A stretch of DNA of 64,000 bases. Source: Pseudopithomyces maydicus. Taxonomy: Eukaryota; Ascomycota; Dothideomycetes; Pleosporales; Didymosphaeriaceae. This document shows, in pieces, positions 45,343-57,025 of the stretch. A program made the translations under genes and the position numbers. The stretch spans positions 682,001 to 746,000 of the forward strand of contig JANTUC010000009.1 in assembly GCA_026873275.1 (NCBI GenBank), in the 5' to 3' direction. The notes under the pieces are model-generated. The model ran no database searches and was not told the origin of the DNA. It was given only the letters and a program-made list of their open reading frames with translations. Numbering within the stretch: position 1 is the stretch's first letter; every line of letters begins with the position of its first letter.

Positions 45343-46670
45343 GGCATGGGCGTCGAGATCGCGTGGGGTGAGGAGGAGGGCGGGCAGCAGTGTGTGGACG
45401 GGCAGCGGGCAAAGGTGGTTTGTTGGGGCGTGACGGTATGGCTGGCCGTCGAGGGCTACCTGGGTAGGGGAAAGGGGGCACGTCCAAAGGTATGTCGCAC
45501 ACTAGCGTAACCTTACCAGGCGAAAAGTCAGCATGAAAAACTTTGTCTGCGAGTCGCTAATGAAAACAATGTCGCTGTGATGTCGCCGCTGCCCGCCGGC
45601 GCTGGTGCTGCGTATGGAGCCAAAGTATCCGACATGCTGAGACGGCGCTGACTCGCGCCTATACCGCGCCGCACCCCTTATTGGCCGTGTGGGCTCCCTT
45701 GCTTATTCCATGTACGACGCCTTAGATTATTTCTCGTTATGCCACCCTTCTAATGCACTTTGGGCCAGTCCGCTATCCACATGCATCCAAAAGACCCGAC
45801 GCCTACACAGGGCGAGCCAATCCGAGGCCGCGCACCCACCTCGCAGCAGTAACCGGTTCCGGCAAAACACTGTCGAGAATGCCATCTATGACGAGGGCCG
45901 GTGTAGGATCCTCGCCTTACCCATGCATGTCTAATCAAGACGACTATTGATTGCGTGCGAGGGGGCACAGTATCCGTCTTACACATGTAACCTGCCACAT
46001 TGACCAGCTCCACCGCAGACAGTTTCCAGCATGTGCTCCGGTGCAACAGCGTGCGTGAAACGCCTCGCGGCTAGCCCGAGTCAGAGCCTTTGGTGAACAG
46101 CACGCTAGCGACGGCTCACTACGGGGGTTAGGCAAGGGAGGGAGGAGAAAAAAGTATGTGAGAGAGGGAGAGAGAGAGAGAGAGACTACATACACGCTGC
46201 GCCGTATGCCGTATGCATACTCGGGCAGGGGGATTTAGCGGCAATCCCTCGGCTGGCTCCCGCGTACAGTAGGCGGTAATCTAGTAATCCTCCTGTGGAC
46301 AATTGCCTGTTTGGTGCAGACGGCAGCAAACGTGCAGCCAGCTTACACGGGCGCGACTTGGCACGTCGACGGGGCTGTACTGTACTGTGCTCTACATACA
46401 CCTACATGCCTACCCAACGTCTACTCAGCGCGTACTGCACATACGAGGCGGGCAATGGATTGTCTGACTCGGCCCAAGCGCTGCCTGTGCAAACCGTTAC
46501 TCATCCTCAGGCCTCCACTCCTTAAACGAGCTCCGAACGTCATCCGCCCGCCCTGTAATAATAAGATTTTCACTGCTAACAAACACCCCCAGCCTGGGCG
46601 CTAGCCGCAAACGCCCATGCGCGCTACCTACACCTCGTACCGTACCCTTTGCCCCTACAACAAGCCCCAG
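45343..46670. other. Intergenic between the two paralogues
   Basis: 1.3 kb with the promoter of paralogue A and the 3' UTR of paralogue B. Holds a GA/CT microsatellite at about 46159-46186. No coding sequence supported. Confidence 0.45.
46159..46186. repeat. GA-dinucleotide microsatellite
   Basis: GTGAGAGAGGGAGAGAGAGA-type tract interrupted once by GG. Simple-sequence repeat in the intergenic DNA between the paralogues. Confidence 0.75.
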
Positions 46671-48447
46671 CTACGAAAAGTAATACACCGTGTCGCCCTC
46701 CTGCTCTTTTTCGTATGCTTCCAGTGCATTGGTGAGCCAGTGCATGAGCCCCACAAACTCGACGCTCTTCCACTGCAGCTCCACCGCGTACTTGCTCCCT
46801 GCCAGCACCACCAGGGCCTGCCGCAGCAGCTCGTCGTGGTCGGCCGGTACCTCCACGTCCACCGGGATCTCGTTGTAGCTGCGGATGATTTCGCGCGTAG
46901 CATCCATGAGTGTCCGGTGCTGCTCGATGCGCCGTTCGATCTCGGGCGCCGTTGTCCCTTCCTCACCCCAGCCTGCGTCCTGGTTAGTAGTCTACCGCAC
47001 CCAGCACAGAGTGCTCGTAAGCTCGGACCGTGCGAGAGTAATGATAGGGTACGTACGAGTGCCCGCGCGCTGAAGGTCCGCCAGGTGCCTTTTTAGCTCA
47101 ATCCAGGTAAGGAACGCGCGTTCTCGCGCGATAAACGCCGGTATGTCCAACACCATGCGATCGTAGTCTGACCGCACGCCCTCTCTCCAAGTGCTCTCAA
47201 GCCGACTCAGCAGCCCATCTTCGTCCCATTCCACCTCGGTCGTTTCCTGGTAGATGTAATCGCGTAGCGCATGCAGCGTCTCCACATCCAGACCGGGATA
47301 CGGAACCGGTACGGCCGGTATGCCATTTTGCCCGTTTGTAGTCGCCGCTTGTGAAGTAAGATCTGACACGAGTTGAGAGATCTCGGCGCCTAGCTGGCGG
47401 ATACCTGCGCCGGCATCCTTTGTTACTGCTGACCCAGCCTGCGATGACCCCCTTCGAGGTCCCACTGGGTGCGTCCCTGTATTGATACCACCCCACGACG
47501 ATGCCATACCACCATTTCGCGTCCCATTTATGCCTGCTTCGGCAAGACGATTCCAAACCCCATCCACCACGCTTTGTACTTGTGATGTATGCCCTGAGCC
47601 TACGTTCAACGCGGCGAAGTGGCTTGAATTTTCCCCACCCATGCTACTACCTTGCCCCGGTCCTATCGGACTTTGACTCGCCTCCCGCGGAGTACCTACA
47701 GCCACCGATATGGGACTGCCACGCGATGCTGTTTCCGCCTTGTAAATTTGCATGTGTCGAGCATGTTCAACCATCGACACCGGAGCCATGTTTGTGTTCA
47801 GGGGTCCTGGTGCTCCTTGACTTGGTGCCAAAGGAACAAAAGTCGAGCCCGCACCTTCGTGTGGCACTTCCATTTCGATTCTCGCCCTCTTGCTCTCTTC
47901 TTTCTTTTTCCTTTCCCGATCAAGGCGATCACGGGCCAGGATGACATTGATAGCTTTCATGCCCAACCACCAGTGTAATAAAATCCGTATTCTGCAAGGG
48001 CATCAGCAATCATCAACCAAGCCCATCTCCTAGGAAGGCTCACTGTTCACGGTCCTCTTCGTTTTCAAAATAGAGATCCTTGGGGTAGAGACCTTCTTCG
48101 ACCCCGGGTTCGCCTACACTGATCAAATGCTCCCGGTCACTTGCTCTGCCCCAAATTGCGCTTCCATGTTTTTGTAACAAGCCTTCAACTTGGTCGTTCA
48201 GGCTCCCTTGTGTTGATAGAAATTTAACCAGTTCTTCCGACTCTTTCGGTACCGTTGCTACAACGTCACCCATGTCGGTCACCAGATCGCGCACTAATGC
48301 GCTCTCAAAATTTGTCTTGCCACGTTTGTTCTGACTCCATTTTGCGCGCAACCCCAACCGCTCAATGAGCTCGTGCATGCGCAACTTACTTCGATTCTTC
48401 ATAATGTCCAGCCAGTCCTTCGACGTTGCGTAGCCGATGGAGCCCAT
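46671..48447 (-). CDS. Uncharacterised protein, paralogue B of a tandem pair
   Basis: 546 aa, intact. Exons 48447-48044, 47991-47057, 46972-46671; introns 52 and 84 nt. Parts parallel to paralogue A: N-terminal block with LRMHELIERLGLRAKWS, DQVEGLLQKHGSAIWGRASD, YPKDLYFENEEDREQIRILL, then HWWLGMKAINVILARDR; a Ser/Gly/Thr-rich linker of about 200 residues; C-terminal block LLSRLESTWREGVRSDYDRM, FLTWIELKRHLADLQRAGT, then FVGLMHWLTNALEAYEKEQE. A charged helix (ARDRLDRERKKKEESKRARI) directly follows the first block. In both genes the first intron falls at the same phase inside the shared D-(K/R)-E-x-(L/I)-(K/R)-I motif, strong evidence of common descent. Function unknown. Confidence 0.78.
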
Positions 48448-50256
48448 GGTGTTGCTCGCTGTACAGCGGTCGCGGCGTAGACTATCGATAACGATGATAC
48501 ACTTGGGATTGCGTGGGTGTGAGTATTTCAGCGATATATCGCCAGTGACGAATTACCATTCGTTAAAGAATGGCGAACGCTATCATCACTTGGCGCGCAG
48601 AGTGAGTCCTGGAGAATGAAATGGGTGCGATTGGACTTCTTGGCCATAGCCCCAGATGGCTACTTGATTGATGTGGTCAACTTATTCGATGTTGAGGAAA
48701 GGAGAAAGAGAGGATCCACCCCAGGATGGCGCGTTCGCGTACGAGGTACTAGCCGCACCACACTAAGTGTTCTGCGCCAAGAAGTTTCTAGATCTCGGAA
48801 TGTGATCGATGTCCATGGCGCCGTCTATCTATCGCCAGTTGCCCGGATTGTCCATGACTACACTAAAACCTGTCGTGCTAGTTTCCATAACTAGTATACC
48901 GATGACGGCCCACCCCGGGCCCAGTGTGTCCCACGTGCCACCCAACGTTCCAAGGTTGACGTTAGGCTTTACAAGGTGAAAATTTATCGTTCCCAGTAGC
49001 TGTACAAACTTTTTTCAGTTCGCCACATATCATGCCATATCAACGGTTGATTCTTCCGGTGACTGGTTTCCCATTTGTATATGCTGCCACATGTATGCCG
49101 CATTCCCAAGTGCATCAACCCCATCATTTCAGATGTGCTTTCCGCCGGTGTCGCGGTCATTCGGGTTGAATGTGCATGCATGTCTTCATCACAAGACACT
49201 GGTGACTTGTTGTCGTGGACTTTTTTCCACCGTGGATATTGTAAAAAGCTTTAGCCTCGACCAAGAGAATGTGTCCTGAGTGGAGAACGGTATTGTGTGG
49301 TTCGAAACGGTTATCGTGTAGACGGAGATATGGATTACAAGCCGCCGTGGGCGCTCGTATTCGCAGGAGAGGTTACCCCCATGCCCCTGTCTTCGGCTGC
49401 AGTCAGCAACTGGGAGCCCAGGGCAGATCGCGGTGATTTCGAGATTAGTACACCCCGATTTTTTTCATCTTCTATGCCCTGAGGCACCTCTGCGAGGCCT
49501 CTACCTGTTATAACGTCAAGCCCGCCATGCATTCTGCCCACTCGTTTCGAGACAAAGGCTGGCCTTCTCCCCCGCGAGAGGTGATTTCGGGGAAACCCCA
49601 TGCGCGAAGAGCATATTGCAAGCGAGTGAAGGTATACGTGCGAAAAGGCAGTCGAAGTGTCTGTAGACAGGATAATATGCCGAGTGGGCGGTTCAGCGTC
49701 CATGGTTCCAGAATCGGCTGCTGCCCAGGTGTTTGTCACACTTGTGTACAGAGGCATAACCTGACCTCGTTAAGCGAGCTACCATGACAACTGATAAAGT
49801 CCTCGACCGCCGCCACTGCATCGTCTCCAGCAAGCGTCATGGGGTCGAATATGCGATAGGCCGCACCAGATGCAGCCCCCAATGTTCTTCCCCGCTCGTA
49901 TTCGCCTGTTGTGCCTCCAATACGGCAGTGCTGTATTTTTAGCATCATGCATCTATGGCACATCTGAAGCGCACCAGCTGCTGCTTCTCCCCAACGCACA
50001 ACGTAACGACCGCGACCGCGACCAACCCGCTATTTCTCTCTACCTGTGTTCACTTCCTTGCTGCAGTGCCATCTTCTGCGCGTGTCGTACCGTGTGGTGG
50101 CCAGCCAAAGTGCCACGCAACGAGGCTGAAACCGGCGAGCGTCCAACTTGTATCTTGCATGGACTTTGCACAACACTTTTGTCTCTCGGTGGATGATCGT
50201 CAAGTTCGTCGGTGCCATTCACAACGACCGCCCACTCAGGCACACGACGCCCGACC
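48448..50256. other. Divergent intergenic region, about 1.8 kb
   Basis: Between the starts of paralogue B (-) and the DUF3433 gene (+). Frames at 48616-48894 (+) and 49335-49757 (-) are open but show no family resemblance. No tRNA or repeat recognised. Confidence 0.45.
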
Positions 50257-52806
50257 ATGGACCAAGCCCCGTCCCTTCCTACCGCTCTAAATGCCGGAGC
50301 CCGGCCATTTCCAATGCGGCAGAGTACCTCTGGATCCGATCGCCTTTCTCAGCTCTTTCCCTCGCGCCCGCCCTCTGTCGCCTCTATCAGTCCTCTCGAT
50401 ACCCCGTCTCTATCGCGCCGGACTTCTTTGCCCTCACCTCTCGCGCCAGCAGTCGAGCCGCCATACCGCATCCCTCGTGCACCCGCGCCGCCATCTTTTT
50501 CCCATGATGCCTCGCACAGCCATGTGTCAGCCTCGCTGCAGACCAGGAGCGGCACAACGAGACTGTTAAACCGTCTGACTTCACTGCGCAGCAACAGGTC
50601 AAAGAGTGGGAGCTACAGCAGACTCGAAGATGAGGAGTCGGGGCCACGCAGAAAGGTGCTACGTGGTGTAGACGAAGAAGATTTGAGCGGCTTCCATGGC
50701 CCTAGTGTGCCCATGAAGCTTTTCGATCGTCCCAGCAACATGGCGCGTACAGCGGATGCAATTGAAGCGCAACGTCACCTGAGCGAGGCGGGTTATGCTG
50801 CCGAGTACGAGAGATTGGAAGCACAACTCGGCGCCGGCATGATGTCCATCACCGAAGTTCCCTTTACTCACACACCATTGGACACTGCAGAAGAGACTAC
50901 CCGTGGGCACAGAAGAGGAACTCCTGCTGCACAAATTATCGATGATGTCGCCAAAGACGCCCGGGAAGAGGCAGAAAAGACCGGTGGAATTGTAGCGGTT
51001 GCCGAAATTACTGTTGACATTAGTGATCTAGCAGGCCACGGGAACGATTTTGATAGTCGCGCGTCTCTAGCGCCCGACCGTGGCGAGGACAACGAAATGA
51101 GCTATTTCTTTCCTCCGGACCCTGATATGCCTACGTGGCGGCCGTACTCAATGGGTTGGCCTTTTCTGACTGTCCTTGTCCTTGTTGCCCTCGCTCTTGC
51201 AGGTCTACAGGAGTTTCTGTGTCAAATCTCGTTAAAGGAGTCCAAGCACGTCCCCGACGATACTCACGAGGGTGGGCTTGTCAAGTTCAAGAACGCCAAA
51301 GAGTTATCCGTACTGCAATATTTCACCTGGAAGTACGCGCCCGTCATGTTTTTCGTCATTTACGGCATTTTATGGCAGATCGTCGACTACGAAGTGAAAC
51401 GTCTAGAGCCTTATTACCAATTGTCGAAGAAGAATGGGTCGACTGCTGGCGAATCACTCAATATGGATTACCTAACGTTCATGAGCTGGTTGGTGCCCTT
51501 GAGGGCTCTGCGGCACAAACAGTACGCTGTCATCTACGTCTCTTTGGCAACACTCATAGCGAGTAGCCTGGTGCCCATCCTCCAGTCGTCATCTGTCATG
51601 ATGTTTCCCGAAGAAGAACACCGTCAAACGGACAATTGGAAGTCCATACGTATACAGCCGTGGTGGTCAAGATCTGTGTCTTTCTGCTTGGTAGTCGTCG
51701 CTGTTCTTGGCATGGTTTTGATGTATGAAATGCGCAGGAAGAGCGGTCTCTTATCTAACCCGCAGGGAATTGCTGGTGTTGCAGCTATGGCCACAAGAAG
51801 TCATATTTTAACCGACTTCCATGGCTTGGACACGGCCCCATTGGATAAGATCCACAAACAACTTCGACATCGACGTTATATATTGCACAAGAGCTCGCTG
51901 TGGCAGGGAGAATATATACGTAACGCAAAGGATAAGGTCCCAGATACCGGCTCTGACCCTCGGCCACTCATGTTACGTCTCAAGGCCGGCATCCCCTACA
52001 TATGTTTTCTTGTTTTGTTGGCTGCAGCATTGCCCGTTTTTCTCTTCGTTGAACGTGCTCAAATTGTTACAAAGAAGCTTCCATTCTTCCTAACGACATT
52101 GGCAACCATTGTCAAGCTGCTCTGGAACACGGTGAACGGAGACATACGTACTGTTGAACCATATCATATTCTTGCACAGCGCAGAGCCCCTGCGAAGACC
52201 CTCACGCTCGACTATACCGGCGTAAATCCTCTCCTTCTCCCATTCAAGGCTCTTATAAATCGACATTACATCGTCGCCCTGGTCGGTGTTGGCTCTATTC
52301 TTGCTGAGATGCTCATTGTCTGCGTTTCCTCTTTTTCGGTCGATGGCAAGAAGTTCGTTCCTGGTCAAAGTGGCAACACAGATGGTAAAAACAGCATGAC
52401 TGACCGTGCAAATACTGATCAAACCTTTCGCTCATTTTGGACCTCCTTTGTTTTATCCATCCTGATCATCCTTTTTCTTGTAGGCGTTGGATGCATCGTT
52501 TATGTGCACCGCTCACATAAGTTCATGCCCCGCCAAGTCGGCACCATGGCCTCGGTCCTTGCATTCATTCACCAAAGTAAAATGCTCGTCAACTTTGTGG
52601 ATACAGAGAAACTGGACAGCAAGCAGATGACAGATCATTTGGAGAAACTGGGCAAGACGTACGCGTTGGGTTGGTTTCAGGGTAGGGATGGTGATGATCA
52701 TTGTGGGATAGATGAGGAGCCTATCCTGGCTGCCTATCATTATGGGGTAGATTGGACTAAAACAAGGGTACAGGGGCATACTATTGGCACATGGGAGCAT
52801 TATTAA
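50257..52806 (+). CDS. DUF3433-type multi-span membrane protein
   Basis: 849 aa, single uninterrupted exon, start ATG at 50257 (CGACCATGGACC); the frame extends upstream to a GTG but no earlier ATG. The first 300 residues are disordered Ser/Pro/Arg-rich cytosolic sequence. Then two similar membrane modules. Module 1: PTWRPYSMGWPFLTVLVLVA, YAPVMFFVIYGILWQIVDYE, KRLEPYYQLSKKNG, FMSWLVPLRALRHKQYAVIY. Module 2: YICFLVLLAAALPVFLFVER, LTTLATIVKLLWNTVNGDIR, TVEPYHILAQRRAP, LLPFKALINRHYIVALVGVG. The repeated (K/T)-x-(L/V)-E-P-Y-(Y/H)-x-L motif and following hydrophobic helix mark an internal duplication typical of DUF3433 as I remember it. It is the last gene before the AT-rich block, ending about 20 bp from it. 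Confidence 0.85.
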   Translation: MDQAPSLPTALNAGARPFPMRQSTSGSDRLSQLFPSRPPSVASISPLDTPSLSRRTSLPSPLAPAVEPPYRIPRAPAPPSFSHDASHSHVSASLQTRSGTTRLLNRLTSLRSNRSKSGSYSRLEDEESGPRRKVLRGVDEEDLSGFHGPSVPMKLFDRPSNMARTADAIEAQRHLSEAGYAAEYERLEAQLGAGMMSITEVPFTHTPLDTAEETTRGHRRGTPAAQIIDDVAKDAREEAEKTGGIVAVAEITVDISDLAGHGNDFDSRASLAPDRGEDNEMSYFFPPDPDMPTWRPYSMGWPFLTVLVLVALALAGLQEFLCQISLKESKHVPDDTHEGGLVKFKNAKELSVLQYFTWKYAPVMFFVIYGILWQIVDYEVKRLEPYYQLSKKNGSTAGESLNMDYLTFMSWLVPLRALRHKQYAVIYVSLATLIASSLVPILQSSSVMMFPEEEHRQTDNWKSIRIQPWWSRSVSFCLVVVAVLGMVLMYEMRRKSGLLSNPQGIAGVAAMATRSHILTDFHGLDTAPLDKIHKQLRHRRYILHKSSLWQGEYIRNAKDKVPDTGSDPRPLMLRLKAGIPYICFLVLLAAALPVFLFVERAQIVTKKLPFFLTTLATIVKLLWNTVNGDIRTVEPYHILAQRRAPAKTLTLDYTGVNPLLLPFKALINRHYIVALVGVGSILAEMLIVCVSSFSVDGKKFVPGQSGNTDGKNSMTDRANTDQTFRSFWTSFVLSILIILFLVGVGCIVYVHRSHKFMPRQVGTMASVLAFIHQSKMLVNFVDTEKLDSKQMTDHLEKLGKTYALGWFQGRDGDDHCGIDEEPILAAYHYGVDWTKTRVQGHTIGTWEHY

Positions 52807-52948
52807 TGATAGTGATGTACATAACTTCTCTTGCTAGATTATTGTTCAACTTAAAATATTTTATACTACTTTTCTGTACTCAAAAACAATTATAAATATT
52901 ATAAGTTAGTAAACTTTAATAGAGTAGCTTACTAATAGAGCTTATAAG

Positions 52949-53502
52949 TGTCACAGGGCTGACCTATAACAGCCAGAATTTGGCGATCACGTGACCTTTA
53001 CATAGTTATGTAACCTAGCTTAATTAGATAAGATAAATATATACTTAATACTTTACTATTAAATTAGCGCTTTAGCGTATCTTATTATTTAAAAGGGAGA
53101 ACTACTTAAATAGCTTTTCTTCTATTATAATAATTTTATATTTACTTAATTTTATACCTAATACTTAAGTAATCTGCTAATACTATTATTGTAATTATTA
53201 AATATACCTACCTAATTATTTCTTATTATATTTAGATAGCTCGTAAAATAGTAGTTATTAAATATTTTAATTTAGAGGACTATGTAAAGGTTAGTAAATA
53301 GGTGGAATTGACTATATAAAATATTACGTAAAAAGAGTCTTTATATAATAGTATCTAGTATCTAAGTAATTCAGTAAAGTTATATAACCTAAGTAAAATT
53401 ATATAATCTAAATAGAATTATATAATTTAAGTAAGATCTAAGTGCCCTAGCAGAGTTATATATATATATCAAATTATTTAATAAATTAATTTTATAATAT
53501 CA
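52949..53502 (-). repeat. Candidate LTR (3' LTR of the Gypsy remnant)
   Basis: 554 bp starting TGTCACAGGG and ending AATATCA (TG...CA ends, read on +). Immediately beyond, on the minus strand, lies AAAGAGGGGG, a plausible polypurine tract, exactly where one should precede the 3' LTR of a minus-strand element. The partner LTR was not found by eye, so this is a candidate only. Confidence 0.45.
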
Positions 53503-56500
53503 CCCCCTCTTTAGTAGAGCAGGTCCGCTACTCTTAATATACTTATATTTTTATTTTTTATAGGCTAAAACTTATCTTTTAGAATTTAAAATTATTTTTA
53601 TTATTATAGGGTCCTTAGTATTAGCAGTTCTTATTACTAGTCTATAAATTTTATAAATATAATTACTATCTTAAGCGCAATACTATTTTATAAATAAAAT
53701 ATCCTTATAATCCTTTAAGTTAGGTTTATTTATAGAAGTTTACTAAAAAATTTATTGATTTTTAAAGATAAGTTGCACTTATAACTACTAAAACTATTTT
53801 AATAAAAATAGTTTACTTACTTTTATAATATATGGAAGTAAAAGAGAACTTAACTATTTATTAAATATTATTTAGTATAGAGCTATTAATTAATCTTAAA
53901 AGAGTAAATAGCTTTATTAATAATAACCCCTATTTACCTATTAATAATATAAACTTTTTATATATTAATATAGCGGGATACTCCTTATACTATTAATATA
54001 TTAAGTCTACTATTTTAATTAAATTTATATAGGGCTTCTAAAAGGGGTTATTTAATCCTTATAAGTAGTTCTTTTATATAATCTTATATTATAAGAGGCC
54101 CCTTTTTCTATCTTAAATTAAAGGGTTTTTAAATTTATAATAAATATAGTAATTTATAATTATTTTAATATTATAGTCTAACTTATCTTATTCTCTAATA
54201 ACTAGGGTAGATTTATTTAACACCTATACCTATTTAAATAATACTTAAAATAGATTATATAAGTATAACAGCTATAGATAAAATATATTATAAATATAAA
54301 TTTTTACTAGTAGATTAACTTAGTAAGCTAAATTATTAATTATTTTAATAATAGTTAACGGCCCCTAATTTTTATAATTTAACAATTAATTAGACTATTT
54401 AGTGTAGGTATTATAAAAGTCTACTATAACTTAGTCCTTTATATTAAATTTTAGTATAGGCAACCTCTCTTTATTAATAAAATATTTTTATTTAATCTAA
54501 ACCTATTCTAAGCTATGTTATAAATTACTTTTTAAAATTATAATCCGGTTTAGTAGCTAATTAGCTTTATATTAATTAAATTTTACTAAGGCTATTAATT
54601 TAAAATTAATAGAATTAGGCGGTTCTAGTTCTAATTATAAAAAATAATCTTTTATAGCCTTAAAGGCAGAGACTCTAGTATTAATATTAATAATAAAATT
54701 AATTATAAATTTTATAATTAATAATATTAGCGCCTAATTATTCTAATTATAGTTAATATAGATATATAAATATTACTTTTACTAAGTATTAATATTCTTA
54801 ATTTACCTATTAATCTTAAAATAATAAAATATAGAGAATCTAAGGCAAGTATTAATTCTTTTATAAGATTATTATTAGAAATAGCTTAAGAACTAAGTTT
54901 TATTATTAAATATAATATTATTTAAGTAGCCCTCCTCCCTTTATATATATTTAATAAACGCTTAAATGAGGGTATCTATAATTAGATGAAATATAAGGAT
55001 AAACTTCTTTTTTTACTTCATTAATTTACTATTATTAAAATATATTGATATATAGCAGCGCTGTGGCGATTAAAAGATAATTTTATAATATAATTAATTA
55101 ATATAAAGCTCTAATAATATTTAAATATTAATAATAATTAAAGTAGGCTATACTTCCTAATTTAATATAGCTTAGTTTTTCAGCACAATATATATAACTT
55201 AATAAGATAAAATATATTATTAGTTATTTTAAATTAATAATACTATTTAGCTAGTTTAGTAAAACTTTTATACTTACTTAAGTGCCTATTATGGATTAAG
55301 TTATAAAATAAATTAATTACATAGGTTTATAATATCTCTAATATATAAACCTTATTTTCTATATGTAATAGTCTATTCTATAAAGCGCAATCTCTTAGCT
55401 ATATTTATACTTTTTTCTTTATTATATTGTATAATATCTATTATTTATTTTAAATAATAGTTTTTACTACAGCAGCTCTAACTTTACTTTTATAAAATTT
55501 ATATTTTACCTCTTTTATAATATCTCCTAGTATATTTATTATTTTATTAAACTTAGAGTTAAGAGGCGCAGCCTTCTTATACACTTTAAATATTTTATTA
55601 TTAATAATAATATTTTTATTATTTATTAGTTCTAACACAGCTAAAAAAGCTATAAAAGAAAAATTAATTAAGTCTCCTATTTTAGCTAATAAGTATATAT
55701 TATATACTAAAGTTATAGTATTCTATAAAGTCTTTAATTAGTAGAGCGTAACTAATTATATAATAAAATAAACTCTATAATCGCGCTTAACAGTAAAACT
55801 TACTACTATTATAATAAAGTTTATTTAATAGGGTTTAAAAATAGTTTACTATAAATATTAGTAATATTTATTTTCTACTTTTCAAAATAGATTATTTAAT
55901 TATTAAATTAATATATTAGGTTGTATACCCTAAACGCCCGACTAATAAATAATTTTAAAATTAAATTTAAATAGGAACTCTACCCAATAAGGTTATTATT
56001 AATTAAAATATTTATTAGTCATAAATTATTATAGCGCCTAATAATCTAATAACACTTTTATTAATTTCATAATTCTAAATAGCTTAAAATACTATTCTTT
56101 AAATACTTTAACTATCGCGAGTAGTCCTTTATTATAAATTTTATAGTTATACTTAGCTAGCTTTATTTTATAAAATATAAAAATTACTAATTATAAAATT
56201 CTATTAGAGTATATCTATAATAATATAATAGTATATATAAAATTAAATAAATTAGTTTCTAACTAAGTTTCTAGGTTAGAATTAAAATTAACTAAGAAAT
56301 AGCTATTAGTTTCTTTAAATATAACCTTTAATAGCTTAAAGGTAATTATTTTAAATAAGTCAGGTACTAAAGGAAAGGGTTTTATTTATATTATTTTATT
56401 TGAAGTAAAATTAAAAAGTACTTAGATTATTGAAAAGAAGCTTTTAATAAACTTCTAATAAAAATTAGTAAACCTTAAGAATATTTATATATTCTTTATA

Positions 56501-57025
56501 TATTTAAATACTAGCTAGCTCTAAATAGTAATTACTTTAGTAAAGTCTATTTTAATGCTACTAGTAGTAAATATTAATTTTAAATATTTTACTTATTCAA
56601 CGCTCTAAAAATACTTTATTAAGTTTGAATAAAATTTAGCTTTTTAAAGGCGAGTAAAAACTATATTTATATATTAATTATAAATCTCCTCAGTCTCGCT
56701 ATATTATATCGTGGGGAGGAGATCTCCCTATAAATAGATAATTAGATTAATTAATTATATAGTATTAAATAAGACTTTAGTTAGTATATCTATTAGTAGA
56801 GATTCTTAATAGGAGAATTATTCTATCTCTATATTTTATAACTTAGATAAGAATAATAATAAAGCTTTTTTATAAAATAGTTTTAATTTATTATATATAT
56901 TAAAACCTATTTACTATACTTATATAGTAATTCCTTTAACTACTACGATTATAGGCGCCTAATATACTTAAATATTTTATTTTACTAAAAATGTCTATAG
57001 GATCCTAATTAAAAATCCTTATATA
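53503..57025 (-). mobile_element. Ty3/Gypsy chromovirus-type retrotransposon remnant (RIP-inactivated)
   Basis: On the minus strand, with many stop codons from C-to-T change, the pol order of a chromodomain Gypsy element is readable. Around 56,640-56,720: SETEE after a damaged YLDD-type site. 56,390-56,640: KYLKLIFTTSSIKIDFTKV and FLRFTNFY, the RT/RNase H connection. About 55,150-55,300: integrase zinc-binding region. 54,280-54,445: KVIVDFYNTYT and INNLAY, with NIFYL, the integrase C-terminal domain. 54,030-54,215: IIINYYIYYKFKNPLI, a chromodomain. The reading is translation with stops ignored and is approximate; no working protein is encoded. The RT part continues beyond the Tc1 element. Confidence 0.7.

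Noticed and set aside
48616..49757. Open frames on + (48616-48894) and - (49335-49757) upstream of the DUF3433 gene
   Set aside because: Short, overlapping each other's strands, no resemblance to known proteins.
55450..55638. 62-codon minus-strand frame in the AT-rich block as a small gene
   Set aside because: Composition and position fit RIP-degraded Gypsy pol sequence between the reverse-transcriptase and integrase regions.
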